A stretch of 64,000 nt of DNA from Cordylochernes scorpioides (Eukaryota; Arthropoda; Arachnida; Pseudoscorpiones; Chernetidae). Below, piece by piece: positions 33,216 through 44,612 of the stretch (position 1 is the stretch's first letter; the number at the start of each line of letters is the position of its first letter). The stretch lies in contig CP092869.1 in the NCBI GenBank assembly GCA_030710605.1, forward strand, positions 9,211,854-9,275,853, in the 5' to 3' direction. The position numbers and the translations under genes are program-made. Under the pieces are notes generated by a model that was given only the letters and a program-made list of their open reading frames with translations, was not told the DNA's origin and searched no databases.

Positions 33216-33705
33216 CAACAACAACAACAAAAGCCTTTATTGAGGACCTCTCGTCCTATAAAGGATTCGCCAGTTTACAGAGTAATTGAAGAGAAGAGAA
33301 CTAAGAATACAGAGAGAAACCTATATGTAGTAGGTATAGTATAGTATTTTCTACACTGTGACTATATACAACAGCAGCAACAAGCCTTTTACTGGAATCA
33401 AAGTCCCATACATGATTCGTCATTCTAGTCCTGACAAAGATTATTTACATATAATTATTTACATCAATTAGATTATGTATATAGCTTCCTTTTCTCTTCA
33501 GCCGTCTTCCAAAATTTGAACAACGCAAATGCTCCAGCTCTGTTTCTCACCACCTCATTCAACAGGAGCTCCAAAGAGAGTCCCTCAAGGCCTATTTCAC
33601 TGAGGAGCACTTCTCGTTCGTCTTTCAGCCCCATACATGAGAGTATATGGTGATGTAGCCCCGGCTCCATTCTTGTCCCGCAAATATTGCATGCCCAACC
33701 CTCTG
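33216..33705 (-). mobile_element. 5'-truncated non-LTR retrotransposon with a doubled 3' end
   Basis: A 15-bp direct repeat, TAAATTTGAAATATA, flanks it (33201-33215 and 33706-33720). Element T5 shows the uninterrupted site (near 46895-46910). On the minus strand it has a C-terminal coding remnant, then a 3' end with AAAAGGCTTGTTGCTGC (about 33365-33390), then a second 3' end of another family with AATAAAGGC and (TTG)n (33216-33245). Confidence 0.75.
33473..33705 (-). pseudogene. C-terminus of a non-LTR retrotransposon protein
   Basis: About 78 residues begin at the truncation. They contain CNICGTRMEPGLHHHILSC, a CCHC-type zinc-binding motif like those in the C-terminal domain of arthropod non-LTR ORF2 proteins. 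The other family at 26392-27719 has CTFCN...HYIFDC at the same place. A helical tail and a stop at 33473 follow. RT and endonuclease are absent. Confidence 0.6.
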
Positions 33706-34656
33706 TAAATTTGAAATATAAAAATACAAATGGCTTCCAAAATAAAGAGAACAAAGACATTTTAAAAACAAAAGCGTTATTTCTTTAAAAAAAAAAAGGC
33801 CATTTTCAGAACTTTTCAAAGTGAAACAACACAGGCAAAATGTTAAGAACATATTAAAATAAGAGAATATAACTTTTCTATTATAAAAGATAAAATATAA
33901 AGCTATTAAGAATTGTTACAAAGAGGAATCAACCTCAACTTTTGCCGCGATCGCGATCGTACGTTTAGGGCTAAAAAAAAAATCCAAATAAATGGTCCCG
34001 TGATCAAACAAAAACTATTTTTTTGCCATTAACTATGGTGATTTTAAAGTCAGCAAAGTTTTGCATGACAGGTTTAAAAAAAAAAAACGAAATCTAGACC
34101 TAGAAGAATATGTGGGAAAATGAAATGGAAGAAAAACACCAACTTTATTTGAATGGTGCAATGCTTGAAGAATGCTTTGAAGCAACAAGGTGTTAGAGCC
34201 ATTTTTCCAAGTAAACAATGTATTATATAATGTGATAATGATGTTTTAAAATCATTTTATATCTTTAAATATATATTTAATAAAACTTTGCCTTGGATTT
34301 GTCTTGATTTTTAAATTAGACATAGAGGTACATGTATGTTAATGATAAAAAGAACCTATCATCTAATGATTTCTATTATTATTCAGTATTAATGTAAGGA
34401 AATTGGCCAATTAAGGGAATTAAAACGAAGTGACCACTATTAAGAGGAAGCCTCTTCCAGTGTGTATGGCTGTCCTTTAATTATACGGTCTAAAAATTTT
34501 GAAAAGTAAAAAAAATGGCCAAACCGTGGCTATAGTGAACCGTGTCTATAGTGAACCAAAAGCTCTGTCCCATTGGGGTTCACTATAGAGGGGTTTTACT
34601 GTATTAGGTTGTGAGTTAAATTTATTAATTTTTTTTTAGAATTTATAGGCAAATTA

Positions 34657-36275
34657 CAGTAAAACCCCTCTATAGCGAACCCTGATTGGAACAGAGCATT
34701 AGTTTCCCTATAGACACGGTTTGGTCTTTTTTTTTTTATTTTTCTAAATTTTTAGACTGTATAATTAAAAAAACAGCCATACACACTGGAAAAAGCAGCT
34801 ACTTAATAAGGGTCACTTTGTTTTAATTCCTTAAATTGACCTATTTATTTACTGTAATGCTGAATAGCAAACAAAGCCATTTGGTAATAGGTTCTTCTTA
34901 TCATTGGCATACATGTTTATATATAAACCTCTATGCATAATTTAAAAATTAAGGGAAATCCCCTAGGCAAAACTTTATTAATTATATATTTAAAAGGTAT
35001 ATGAGTATTTTAGAAAATCTTTCTCAAATAGTATGATAGATAAGGCAAAATTTGGATTATAGATTATAAACACAAGGTAATAAGACCAAATCCAAATAAA
35101 TAAATAGTGTGTGACGTTTTGGTAACAGCGTTGTTACCATCTTCAGACAAAAAGTTCATTCAGTACTTTTGTCTGAAGATGGTAGCAACGCTGTTACCGA
35201 AAGGTCACACACTATTTATTTATTTGGATTTGGTCTTATTACCTTGTGTAAATAGTATAATAATAAATTTATTTGAAAAAAAATGCCTCTAATGTTGTTT
35301 GAAAGTGAAAAGTAAAATTTGAAAATCAGAATTGTCTTAAAATATCGTTATTTCCATCAAAGGAATAAAGCTCCGTGTATTCTGAATCAATTGAAGATGA
35401 ATCAAACGTATCCAATTCAGAAAAATCGTGACGCAAAACCTGTTGATACGATAGCGCGATCGGTAAAATTGCAAATAAAAAAACACCAATTTGCAAACAC
35501 AAAATCGGTAGTAAAACGGCCGACCAGGGGGAATATCCGCGAACCCTGAATGAACCATATACCTAACAAGGCTTCCGTTCTAATAATTAGTTTTTGAGAA
35601 TTTATAAGTCGATTTGTTTGTGGCCCATGAGACACAGGCATTGTTTTTTTTTTTTCTTCTTCCAATTCCAGTTTCCACATATTATTCTGAAGTATAGATT
35701 AAATTTTGTATTTAACCTGTTATTCAAACCATTTTGGGCATTACAATTATTTGGAATTATTTTTTAGCCTAGGTTAAACTTGATATAGAAGGCTTCCAAA
35801 AGGGCATGCTGCCACTGTTTTTTTTTTAGAAAGCCATTCTTTGTTTCTTTTCTTTATTTTGGAAGCCATTTCTATTTCAAAATTTTTGAGTACAAAAATA
35901 TTCTATTAAATAAAAGTATAATGTGTAAAAATTTATACAACATACAGCATAAATAGAATGGAAATGAAAACAAACAATTCCGCTAATTTTTTGTTTTGAA
36001 ATCGCGATCCGTGAGCTGAAACATGCTCAAATTTTGTTGTTTTCAAATTTTTTTAAATCACAATTTTAAGTTCGTTATAAGCCTAGTATTTTAAATATAT
36101 TATATCATTTTTGACCGAAAATAGGTTCGTTATAGGGGTAGTTCGTTATTTTAAAAATCGCAAATTTCGTTATAACAATGGTATTTTCAATGTAATGGAA
36201 TTGGGAATATCGCCATGGGTTCGTTATAGGGGAAGGTTTGCTATATCCAGGGTTCGTATTAGCGGAGTTTAACTG
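34657..36275. mobile_element. Tigger/pogo-like element T2 (inverted relative to T1)
   Basis: It starts CAGTAAAACCCCTCTATAGC and ends near AGCGGAGTTTAACTG followed by TA. It contains the short foldback element at 35064-35257. The inner part near 35319-35560 matches the window end (63778-64000). On the minus strand it may hold the tail of the former transposase. No intact frame. Confidence 0.75.
35064..35257. mobile_element. Foldback element with hammerhead-like core (family P), short copy
   Basis: It is almost a perfect palindrome of two roughly 90-base arms meeting near 35155. The outer ends read ACACAAGGTAATAAGACC and its inverse. In the right arm CTGAAGA starts at 35173 and is followed by GGTAGCA...TGTTACC and GAAA; in the left arm the GAAA position reads AAAA. 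It is the same family as 31203-31821 without the long centre. Confidence 0.6.
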
Positions 36276-36639
36276 TATATATATATATAGATAGAAATTT
36301 TGCCGGGAGGAAATTTATCTAAAGAGACAAGGGTCGCCTCTCCTGTCAAAATAGACGTCTAAAACCAGACGCCATCTATATATATAAACTCATTTTTAAA
36401 ATTCATTAATGCTTTATTTCTTTTTGATAAAATTTTGAAATCTGGCTTTAACAATTTCTAATTCTTTTGTAAATTGTTGATAGTTAAACCAAATGTCATT
36501 TATTGAAAAAAAATTGTTAATTGAAGTTATTTACAATTTAATAAATTGTAAATTATTGAATTTCAGAGTGAATGACCTAATATTTGGGAAATGATTAAAA
36601 ACAAAACAAGATGTTTTGAAATGACAAAGTGAATGGGCC
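36276..36639. other. AT-rich spacer
   Basis: An (AT)n run follows T2, then AT-rich sequence with a short GACGTCTAAAACCAGACG region. No gene recognised. Confidence 0.4.
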
Positions 36640-37218
36640 CATGATCCAACAAAAATTATTATTTTGTTATGAACTATGGCGATTTTTAAAGCCAGCAATG
36701 GCTAACATGACAGGTTTAAAACTAAATATAGGCTTAAAAAGAATATATGGAAACATGAAATGGAAGAAAAACACTCAATAAATTTTATTTGAAGGGTCAA
36801 TGCCTGAAGAGTGCTTTGAAACAACAAGGTATAGAGCAATTTTTCCAAGTAAACATTGTATAATATAATATGCTAAAGATCTTTTAAAATCATTTTATAT
36901 CTTTGAATTAATAAAACTTTGAGTAGGATTTGTCATGATTTTTAAATTAGACATAGAGGTACCAGTATGCTATTGATAAAAAGAACCTATCATCAAATAA
37001 TTTCTTTTATTATTCATTATTAATATAAGGAAATTGGTCAATTTTAGGAATTAAAACAAAGTGACCACTATTAAGAGGCAGCCTCTTCCAGTGTGTATGG
37101 CTGTCCTTTAATTATAGGGTCTGAAAATTTTAAAAAGTAAAAAAAAAAATCCAAACTATGGGTATAGTGGACCAAAAGCTCTGTCCCATTGAGGTTCACT
37201 TTAGAGGGGTTTTATTGT
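36640..37218. mobile_element. Tigger/pogo-like element, partial copy
   Basis: It matches the right part of T1 (for example CACTATTAAGAGG, CAGTGTGTATGGCTGTCC) and ends in the TIR near GAGGGGTTTTATTG. The other half is missing. Confidence 0.65.
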
Positions 37219-37711
37219 GAATATATTGTGACATGTATGATTCTTTTACAAATTAAACAATTTCTACTGCCCTTACTGCAATCAAAAATTTAGAAAATTT
37301 TTTGTAAAATTATCATACGCGTCTATGATAGTTTTGAATTTTCATAACAGATGGCGCGTTAATGCATCATTATATATACTTATATTTGATTTTTATATTT
37401 GAATAAATTGTTGTATATTTAATTTGGTGTTTTTCTTTATAAATGTCATGTAATTTAATAAAACACACACCCTTCCTTTAATATACAAGGTGATTCCTAA
37501 ATAGGGAAACAAATTTTGATGATTAGTTCTACACATGAAAAAATAAAGCAATTTTTCTAAATCAGGACAGAAAAAAATGAGTCAAAACCTATTGCAGCCT
37601 ATTTTTGAAAACTAGGCACAAATGAATCAAGGCCTGCTAATCATTAAAAGGTTAATTAATCAACAATTTTATTTTTAATGCTCTAATATTGTTCCCATAT
37701 TTATCTATATA
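37219..37711. other. AT-rich stretch, nothing recognised
   Basis: No frame of interest. CAGATGGCGCG lies at about 37350, one of several CTCF-like words in the window. Confidence 0.4.
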
Positions 37712-37985
37712 CAGTAAAACCCCTCTATAGTGAACCTCAATGGGACAGAGCTTTTGGTTCACTATAGCCACCCTTTAGCTTTTTTTTTTTACTTTTCAAA
37801 ATTTATAATTATAATTATAATAATAGTGGTCACTTTGTTTTAATTCCCATAATTGACCAATTTTCTTATATTAATACTGGATAATAAAATAAATTATTAG
37901 ATAATAGGATCTTATCATTAGCATACATGTACCTCTATGTCTAATTTAAAAATCAAGACAAATCCTAGGCCAAGTTTTATTAAAT

Positions 37986-38924
37986 ACTAGCGGATGTACC
38001 CGGCTTCGCCCGTGTTTTACCCGAGTAAAGGTTTGTCTAACGAATCTCTCGATAAAGTGAACATTTCTTCCAGGTCCCTTGAAAAATACTCGATAAGTTG
38101 AATAAAATCAATATTAATCGGTACCAGAGTAAAGGTTTGTCTAACGAACATTTGTTAAAACAATTCTCTATAAACTTATAAAAAGAAATAGATATATTTT
38201 GATAATTTGAAACTCGTAAATTTGAATCTCTCGATAAAGTGAACATTTTTCCCGGTCCCTGTGTGCCGTGTCATCCTGAATTTTGTCTTTCATAATTTTC
38301 TACATTACAAAATCATCGTTTTATCTTGTGAACATATTTTCCCGGTCCCTTGAAAAATACTTGATAAGTTGAATAAAATCATGGTCGTGAATCTCTCGAT
38401 AAAGTGATTATTTTTTCCCGGTCCCTGTGTGCCGTGTCATCCTGAATTTTGTCTTTCCTAATTTTCTACATTACAAAATCATCGTTTTATCTAGTGAACA
38501 TATTTTCCCGGTCCCTTGAAAAATACTCGATAAGTTGAATAAAATCATGGTCGTTTATGGAAGATGGACGTAGTTCCCGGAGGTCACCCGCCCCCCGCCA
38601 GCCAGGACCTCTTGATCCCTCTGATTGGTCGGTGGGTACTTGGACTGTCGGCCGGCGGCCGGGCGAATCCATTCTCTCACGGGGTGGGGCAGACCTAAGC
38701 CTATCTCCGTCGCAAGGTGGCGCTGCTTGCGAGTTAAAGCTACAAATCTGCAAATAACTCTAAGGATATTCAAGATATTCAAGAAATTATTTTTCGTAAA
38801 CCTTTCCGGGGATACGCCTAATAATATCCCAAAATTTCACAGCGATTGGATGTATGGTTTTTGAATCCATAGAGCACACACACACACACAGACAGACATT
38901 CAATTTTATATATATAGACTAGAC
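37986..38924 (+). mobile_element. RTE/SINE-like element F1 with an internal tandem repeat
   Basis: It starts CTAGCGGATGTACCCGGCTT and ends with CACACACACAGACAGACATTC and TATATATATAGACT. This CTAGC...CCCGG start and GACAGAC/TATATA tail resemble RTE-derived repeats in arthropods. Inside, a segment of about 165 bases (GAATCTCTCGATAAAGTG ... ATCATGGTCGT) occurs twice at 38225-38555, with a partial third copy upstream. A GC-rich segment (38560-38740) contains AAGGTGGCGCTGCTTGCGAG. No protein is evident. Confidence 0.55.
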
Positions 38925-39891
38925 GAATGACCCGGGCAACGCCCGGGTTTACACGATTAAATGTTTTATTCAAACACTATGCGTAACAATTATAAATTGG
39001 CCCCGTGAATGCCACTCTTGCGAAACGTCCCATCCAAACTGTACATGTACATTAGGTCAGCTGATATTACCTCCCATCTTCACCGCTAGAGGCGCTGCTC
39101 GCGAGCAAAAGGGCAAACTCGTATTTTTTTTTACCTATGTATGGAAATTTTGGTACTGTAAAAAAAAAACTTTGCTTCAATAATATAAAAAAAAAAAAAC
39201 CCATGCTAAGTTTCGAACCAAGGTTGTGGAAATACGAAGCCATACACCTAACCATTAAGCTACGCTCGGTATCATAAATATTAGCATGTAAAGCTATTTC
39301 AGGCCTTACATATTTGAAACATGGAAATTATAATACTTCAAATAAATAGAAATAGAGTGAACACAAATAAAACACACCAAATATTTCGAATTAGAGCAGT
39401 TATTCTAAACGGCGAATTAGATTAGTTAGATCTAAAAATGAAAATTTATAAATAAATAAAACATAGCAAATATTGCAAGAGCAGTTATTTTAAACGGCGA
39501 ATTGGATCAGTTATAGCAAAAAATGAAATTATATATGTAAATATGTGAAATAGTTATAAATTAGAAAACCTGTAAATATAGTTAAGGACTTGCATTGTAA
39601 TTAAGAAAAAGCTTCTCTCGCTGGCAGGCGGTCGCGTGAAACTGCCCTCGCCGGCAGCCAATGGGCGCGCGCCGCCGGCAGGTCGCCTGCTTTTTGTTCT
39701 AAAGCGTTCTAGAGGGCGCTGTTCGTGAGCTAAGTAGAAAAATTTGAATATATAGTTTTAATAATTGATTTATATATATTTTTTAAATAGCCTATCGTCT
39801 TCCCCGTTATTTTTTACCTATGTATGGAAATTTTGGTTTGAATTTGTATACTGGACATACATACAAACATTTATTTTATATATATATAGAT
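38925..39891. mobile_element. RTE/SINE-like element F2 with a tRNA-like core
   Basis: It starts ACTAGACGAATGACCCGGGC and ends TTTTATATATATATAGAT. It contains an antisense tRNA-like segment (39199-39269) and two AG.GGCGCTG.TCG.GAGC words (39086-39104 and 39709-39729). No reading frame. Similar architecture to the units at 43727-48470. Confidence 0.55.
39199..39269 (-). promoter_or_regulatory. tRNA-derived pol III promoter-like segment in F2
   Basis: On the minus strand it has an A-box-like TAGCTTAATGGTTAGG (39247-39262) and a B-box-like GGTTCGAAACT (39208-39218) about 30 bases apart, as in tRNAs. A T-run follows about 10 bases later. Cloverleaf stems were not convincing, so I treat it as tRNA-derived rather than a functional tRNA. 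Confidence 0.55.
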
Positions 39892-41617
39892 ATATTCAAT
39901 GATATAAAATAATTTTAAAAATCTTTATCACATTATTTAATACAATGTTTACTTGAAAAAATGGCTCTAATACCTTGTTGCTTCAAAGCACTCTTCAAGC
40001 ATTGCACCTTTCAAATATTTCATGTTTCCACATTTTCTAAAGTCTTGATTTCCTTTTGTTTGAATCTGCCATGTAAACCATTGCTGGCTTTAAAATTGAC
40101 ATAGTTCATGGCATAAAATAATAATTTTGTTGCATCACGGGCTGTTTATTTGGACTTTTTTTTTTAGCCCTAATACTACGATCGCAGCAAAATTTGAGGT
40201 TGATTCCTCTTTTTAAACAATTTTTAATAGCCTTCTATTTTATCTCTTATAATATAAAAGTTACATTTACTTATTTTAACATGTTCTGAAATTTTGGGTG
40301 TGGTTTTTCACTTTGAAAAGTTTTGAAATGGCCTTTTTTCCTCCCTTTAGTAATAACATTTTTGTTTTTAGAATGCCTTTGTTTTCTTTATTTTGGAAGC
40401 CATTTGCCTTTTTCTATTTCAAATTTGATGATTGCAAAGATATTCTTTTTAATAAAAAGTATAAAATGTAAAAATTTATGCCGCTAAATTTATTGCTTTG
40501 TGATCCTTAAGCTGCAACTTGCTCGAAATTTTGTCGTTGTGTATTTTATAAAATTACAATTTCAAATTCTTTATAAGCATAGTATTTTAAATATTTTATT
40601 ATTTTGGGACCAAAAATGGTTCATTATAGGGGTAGTTTGTTATTTTAAAAGTTGAAAGTTCGTTATAACGATGGTATTTTCAATGGAATCGAATTGGGAA
40701 TCGCCTTAGGTTCATTATAAGGGAAGGTCCAAAATCCAGGGTTCATATTAGCGGGGTTTTACTGTAATAATCATCATAAAAATGTATATACAGTAAAACC
40801 CCTCTATAGTGAACCCCATTGGGACAGGACTTTTGGTTCACTATAGCCACGGTTTGGGTATTTAAATTTTTTTTGAGGATATAATTAAAGGGCATGCGCA
40901 AAAAAAAAAAAAAAAAAAGGCTACCTCTTAATATTGGCTGCTTTTTTCCCCCTAAAAATTAACCTATTTCTATATATTAAAGCTGTATATTAAAATAAAA
41001 ATAAAATCATGTGAAAATATTGCCTTTTTGATCAGTTCCTCTGATAATTTAATTAGTGTAAATGCAACCTGCCCCCCATATGTCAAAAAAATCCAAGAAA
41101 AGTATACCTTATATATAAAAATTAAATAAAAACTTTATTAATAATATTTTAAAAGGTATAAAAATATATTTTATATAAATAAATATTATATTACAATATA
41201 GGATACAAAGGCTTACTTGAAGAAGTCTGTTATTTTTTTCTGCTTTAACATATTCCTTAAAAATTTGGTTTCATATCTAGCAAAGAAATCTTCATTTTTT
41301 TAAATGAAGCCTAGCTTGTACTAACCACGTATACAAGGCTTCTAAAAGTGGATAATGACACTGACGATAGCGACAATAGTTGGGATTGATTCCTCTTTGT
41401 AGCATTTTTTTTATAGTCTTCTTTTTTGCCCCATATCGTAGAAATGCTACTTTTGCTCATTTTCATTTTCTTCCGAAGTTCCGCTTGCGATGCACCACTC
41501 TCAATAGCTTTTATGATGGTTAATTTCTTTTCAAGTGATATCTTGGTACGAGCGACTTTTTCTTTGGCACTTCCATTATCTTTTAAAACTGGTTTTAATA
41601 ATTTAAATCATGTTTTA

Positions 41618-42702
41618 AGTAAAATTTATCAATCAAACTCTTTGATACAATAGTGAGAGCTGTCCTGATGTATGCCGCTCCATTGTGGGCAACAGAGCAT
41701 AAAGACTTACTGGACAATATACAAGACATTTATCCGTAGGTTCCTGAATCTGCCCAGATACACTCCAGGTTACCTAATCAGATTAGAAACCGGTCGTATC
41801 TCATTGAGTGTAACAGCCTTAAAATTAACCCTGAAGTATTGGCTGCGGGTGTTGAATATGAGCAGTGACAGATTGCCACGTATATGTTTTAATAGTACAC
41901 GGGAACTGTCTAATGCTTCGGGCACACCCATCGGTTTCATTAAAAAGCTCACCAATCTGCTTAACAATAATGGATCCCCTGCACTTGTTTCCTGTGATGA
42001 CCCTGAAACGCTGAGGAGCGCGATTACAGGGCTCTTAAAAACAGCGGCAGACCAATCTATACAAAACGACCTTACAAGAATGGATAAATCTAAGCTATAC
42101 TCTCACTACAAAGACATTCACATATCTTTCATGACGGAGGGATACCTTTTAGGGGATTTTCCTTTCCCGGTTGTAAGACTACTCGCACAAGTTAGAATAC
42201 TTTCAAGTTATTTTAGAGAAAACCACACCAAGATGCTCTGCGGTGAGGACCCGACTTGTACCTTCTGTAATTCAAAACTAAAAAATGAAATCACTCACTA
42301 TATTTTTGATTGCTCTGCTCTGAAAGAAGAAAGAAGAACCCTTATGCTCAAAACTGGGCAACTCTGTGCTTCACTTCCATCAATAATTGACAATATGACC
42401 CAGAATAAGTATATTGCTACGGCGTTTTATGGTTTCTACAAGTCCTATCTCAGAAGAAGGCCAAGTGATACTCACTCCTCACTTTCTTACTGCTACTCTT
42501 TTTGTGTTGATTTCTTGCTTCCCTCTTTCTTCTCCTTATTATTATTTTTTCCTTTTCTTGTTTTTTTTTTTTTTCCTTTCTCTTTTTACTCTGTATATAT
42601 CGTTATTTCCTTTGTCTCACTGCTTTGTTCTTATGCATACCTCTGGTGAATCCTGTATAGGGTCAGTGACCCTAAATAAAGGCTTTTTTGTTGTTGTTGT
42701 AA
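41618..42702 (+). mobile_element. 5'-truncated non-LTR retrotransposon, second copy of the 26155-29485 family
   Basis: It reads like the 3' third of the element at 26155-29485, ending with the same GGGTCAGTGACCC hairpin, AATAAAGGC and (TTG)n tail. The unoccupied site is visible in the sister element at about 53598-53625. The TSD is only 3-4 bases (AAG). Confidence 0.85.
41641..42462 (+). pseudogene. Non-LTR ORF2 C-terminal region (truncated, frameshifted)
   Basis: It is homologous to the C-terminal half of the protein at 26392-27719, nearly residue for residue (RRFLNLPRYTPGYLIRLETG, CTFCNSKLKNEITHYIFDC). One break occurs near 41710-41730, where the frame used upstream changes, and another near 42445, where the usual ending is replaced by an LRRRPSD reading. 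The RT active site is not included, so it cannot encode a working enzyme. Confidence 0.8.
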
Positions 42703-43118
42703 GGAATTTTCCTAATGTAGAGTTAAGAAATTTAGTTTTCAATAAGGCATGAAAAATTTATAAAAGTGCGCAGTATAAAAATAGAATGTAAATAAAAACA
42801 CCCAATGTCGCTAAATTCTTTGTTTTGAATTGCGATCTGTGAGCTAGAGCTCACACAAAATTTTAATTAGTTTTGAAAATTATAATTTTGGAATTTTAGA
42901 ATTAAAATTAAAAGTTCGTTATAAGCATGGTATTTTTGATAGAATTTAATATTTTGGGACCAAAATTGGGTTCGTTATAGAGATAGTTCGCTAGTTTGAA
43001 AAGTGAAAAGTTTGTTATAACGATGGTAATTTTAATGGAATGGAATTGGGATTTTCGATGGGTTCGTTATAAGGGAAGGTTCGTTATATCCATGGTTCGT
43101 CTTAGCGGGGTTTTACTG

Positions 43119-43726
43119 TATATACAGTAAGTATCATCAGTCCATTTTTTTTTTTCATACAACTCCGCCTTTCCAGTCCCAAGCCCGGATGAAAAAGGAG
43201 GAGGGGGAGCAGTAACAAGCTCGCTAAAAAACCTGGGCTCAGCTGGCCCGGCTGATAGTACCCTGTAAGGGCTCCTAATCCAGGGATACAGGATGAGCAG
43301 CGTTTGTACTCCATGTTAGGAGCAGCTGCACAAGGCGTCTGTACCTCATGTCAGAGGCGGCCATTTCTTTTGGAGCTAAGTCAGCCTGCCACTGAGTAGT
43401 GCTCCCAGTCTTGATGATAAAGGCAGACGCATTCTACTTCACCCAATCATGATGGTTGTCATGCTTTACAAGCTTGATACCTTGATATGATTAAGTGAAG
43501 ATAAGAAAGAAGGAGAAGATTTTTTCATACAATTTGGCATGCGCCTATTTTTCAATTTTATATACAGCCTCAATGAATGGGAATAGGTAATTAGGAAAAT
43601 TAAAAAATGGTGACCTATATAAAGAGGTGGCCATTTTAGTGTAGGTGGCTGTCCTTTAATTATATGGTCTACAAATTTCGAAAAGTTTGAGAATTTGAGT
43701 TCATAATGGTGAGGTTTTATTGTATA
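43119..43726. other. GC-rich segment of unknown origin and a Tigger-like tail
   Basis: 43150-43480 is unusually GC-rich for the area (for example CTGGGCTCAGCTGGCCCGG) with no convincing frame. It may be the end of a non-LTR element, but I could not assign it. 43560-43720 resembles the end region of Tigger-like copies (GTGGCTGTCCTTTAATTAT). Confidence 0.4.
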
Positions 43727-44542
43727 CTAGCAAACCCGGCCATGCGTTGCTGTGGCTAAATTGTAATATGTTAAATTAACATTATACTAAACTATTCAGT
43801 ACAGTAAAGTTAATATTCACTTATAAAGATAAAAATGTTTTAGCCGATCTAAAGCCCTACGGGATTGAGAATGGAACGTTACGTTAAAATTTGAAAGTGA
43901 TTTTTATATATATAGATAATATAGCCCTTCATTGTAAGCATTGATTATAATCACTGCATTAATAAATGTCAGTGAACTTGTTTATATGTATTGTTTTTTG
44001 TTTTTGAGATATTCTAATAGAACGTTCTCACAATTTTTGTAATATATTTATATATGCACAAACACAGAATTTAAAAATTTGTTTTAAAATTTGCTATAAT
44101 TATTGTTATAAATATTATTCTAAAATAATTCGCCAGAAATCGTCCTGATAGTATACTAAACAACTTCCCAAAGTGTCATGGCAAACATCTAAAATAAAAT
44201 AATACTTTTAATACTTTGCTACAATATTAAAAAGAGGCGGGCTTAGGTGTTTAAAATGTAAAATGTGCTCTAAATAGTATTACATAGAGCCTTCATAACA
44301 AACATATTTAAAATAAACCAATCAAAATATAATAATGCTGTAAAAACAGACCTTGCTACAATAATATAAAAGAAATGAACATAAAAAAAAGACACCCACG
44401 CTGAGCCTCGAACCTAGGTTTGTTACAAATATTATTAAAAAATTGTTTATGTTAATTTTTTTTAAAAAGCCTACATTTTAAATAAAATAATATTTTTAAT
44501 AATTTGCTACAATAATATAAAAGAAATGAAAAAAAAAAAAAC

Positions 44543-44612
44543 ACCCACGCTGAGCCTCGAACCTAGGTTGCGGGGGTACGAAGCTGTGTACCTAACCTAT
44601 AGGCTAAACTTG
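44543..44612 (-). promoter_or_regulatory. tRNA-like pol III core, unit 1
   Basis: On the minus strand: A-box-like TAGCCTATAGGTTAGG and B-box-like GGTTCGAGGCTC at tRNA-like spacing, followed by a T-run. A shorter 3'-half copy lies about 150 bases upstream on the plus strand. Confidence 0.55.

Larger units (their letters stand above)
32805..34601. mobile_element. Tigger/pogo-like element T1, with a non-LTR insertion
   Basis: It starts CAGTAAAACCCCGCTAATAT and ends with the inverse of CAGTAAAACCCCTCTATAG, between TA dinucleotides. TA target and CAGT ends fit the pogo/Tigger group. The terminal regions repeat GTTCGTTATA-type words. No long frame remains. It is interrupted at 33216-33705. The copy at 46506-47795 is a close relative without that insertion. 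Confidence 0.8.
37712..40764. mobile_element. Tigger/pogo-like element T3, split by two RTE/SINE-like insertions
   Basis: It starts CAGTAAAACCCCTCTATAGTG between TA, breaks at about 37985 (TTTTATTAAATA), resumes at about 39892 (ATATTCAATGATATAAAAT) and ends with ...GCGGGGTTTTACTG before TA. Compared with T1 (reversed), the two parts are contiguous. Confidence 0.75.
40791..43118. mobile_element. Tigger/pogo-like element T4 with a non-LTR insertion and transposase relic
   Basis: Ends are CAGTAAAACCCCTCTATAG and ...GCGGGGTTTTACTG between TA. It is closely related to 53200-54424 in the opposite orientation. On the minus strand, 41400-41590 corresponds to the helix-turn-helix start of a Tigger transposase (see 53632-53933). 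It is interrupted at about 41618-42702. Confidence 0.75.

Noticed and set aside
38487..38864. Overlapping 66-88-codon frames on both strands
   Set aside because: They lie in the GC-rich part of repeat F1 and show no codon bias or domain.
44543..44612. Functional tRNA gene
   Set aside because: Only the A and B boxes are convincing; acceptor and anticodon stems do not pair well and the segment is repeated inside a transposable unit.
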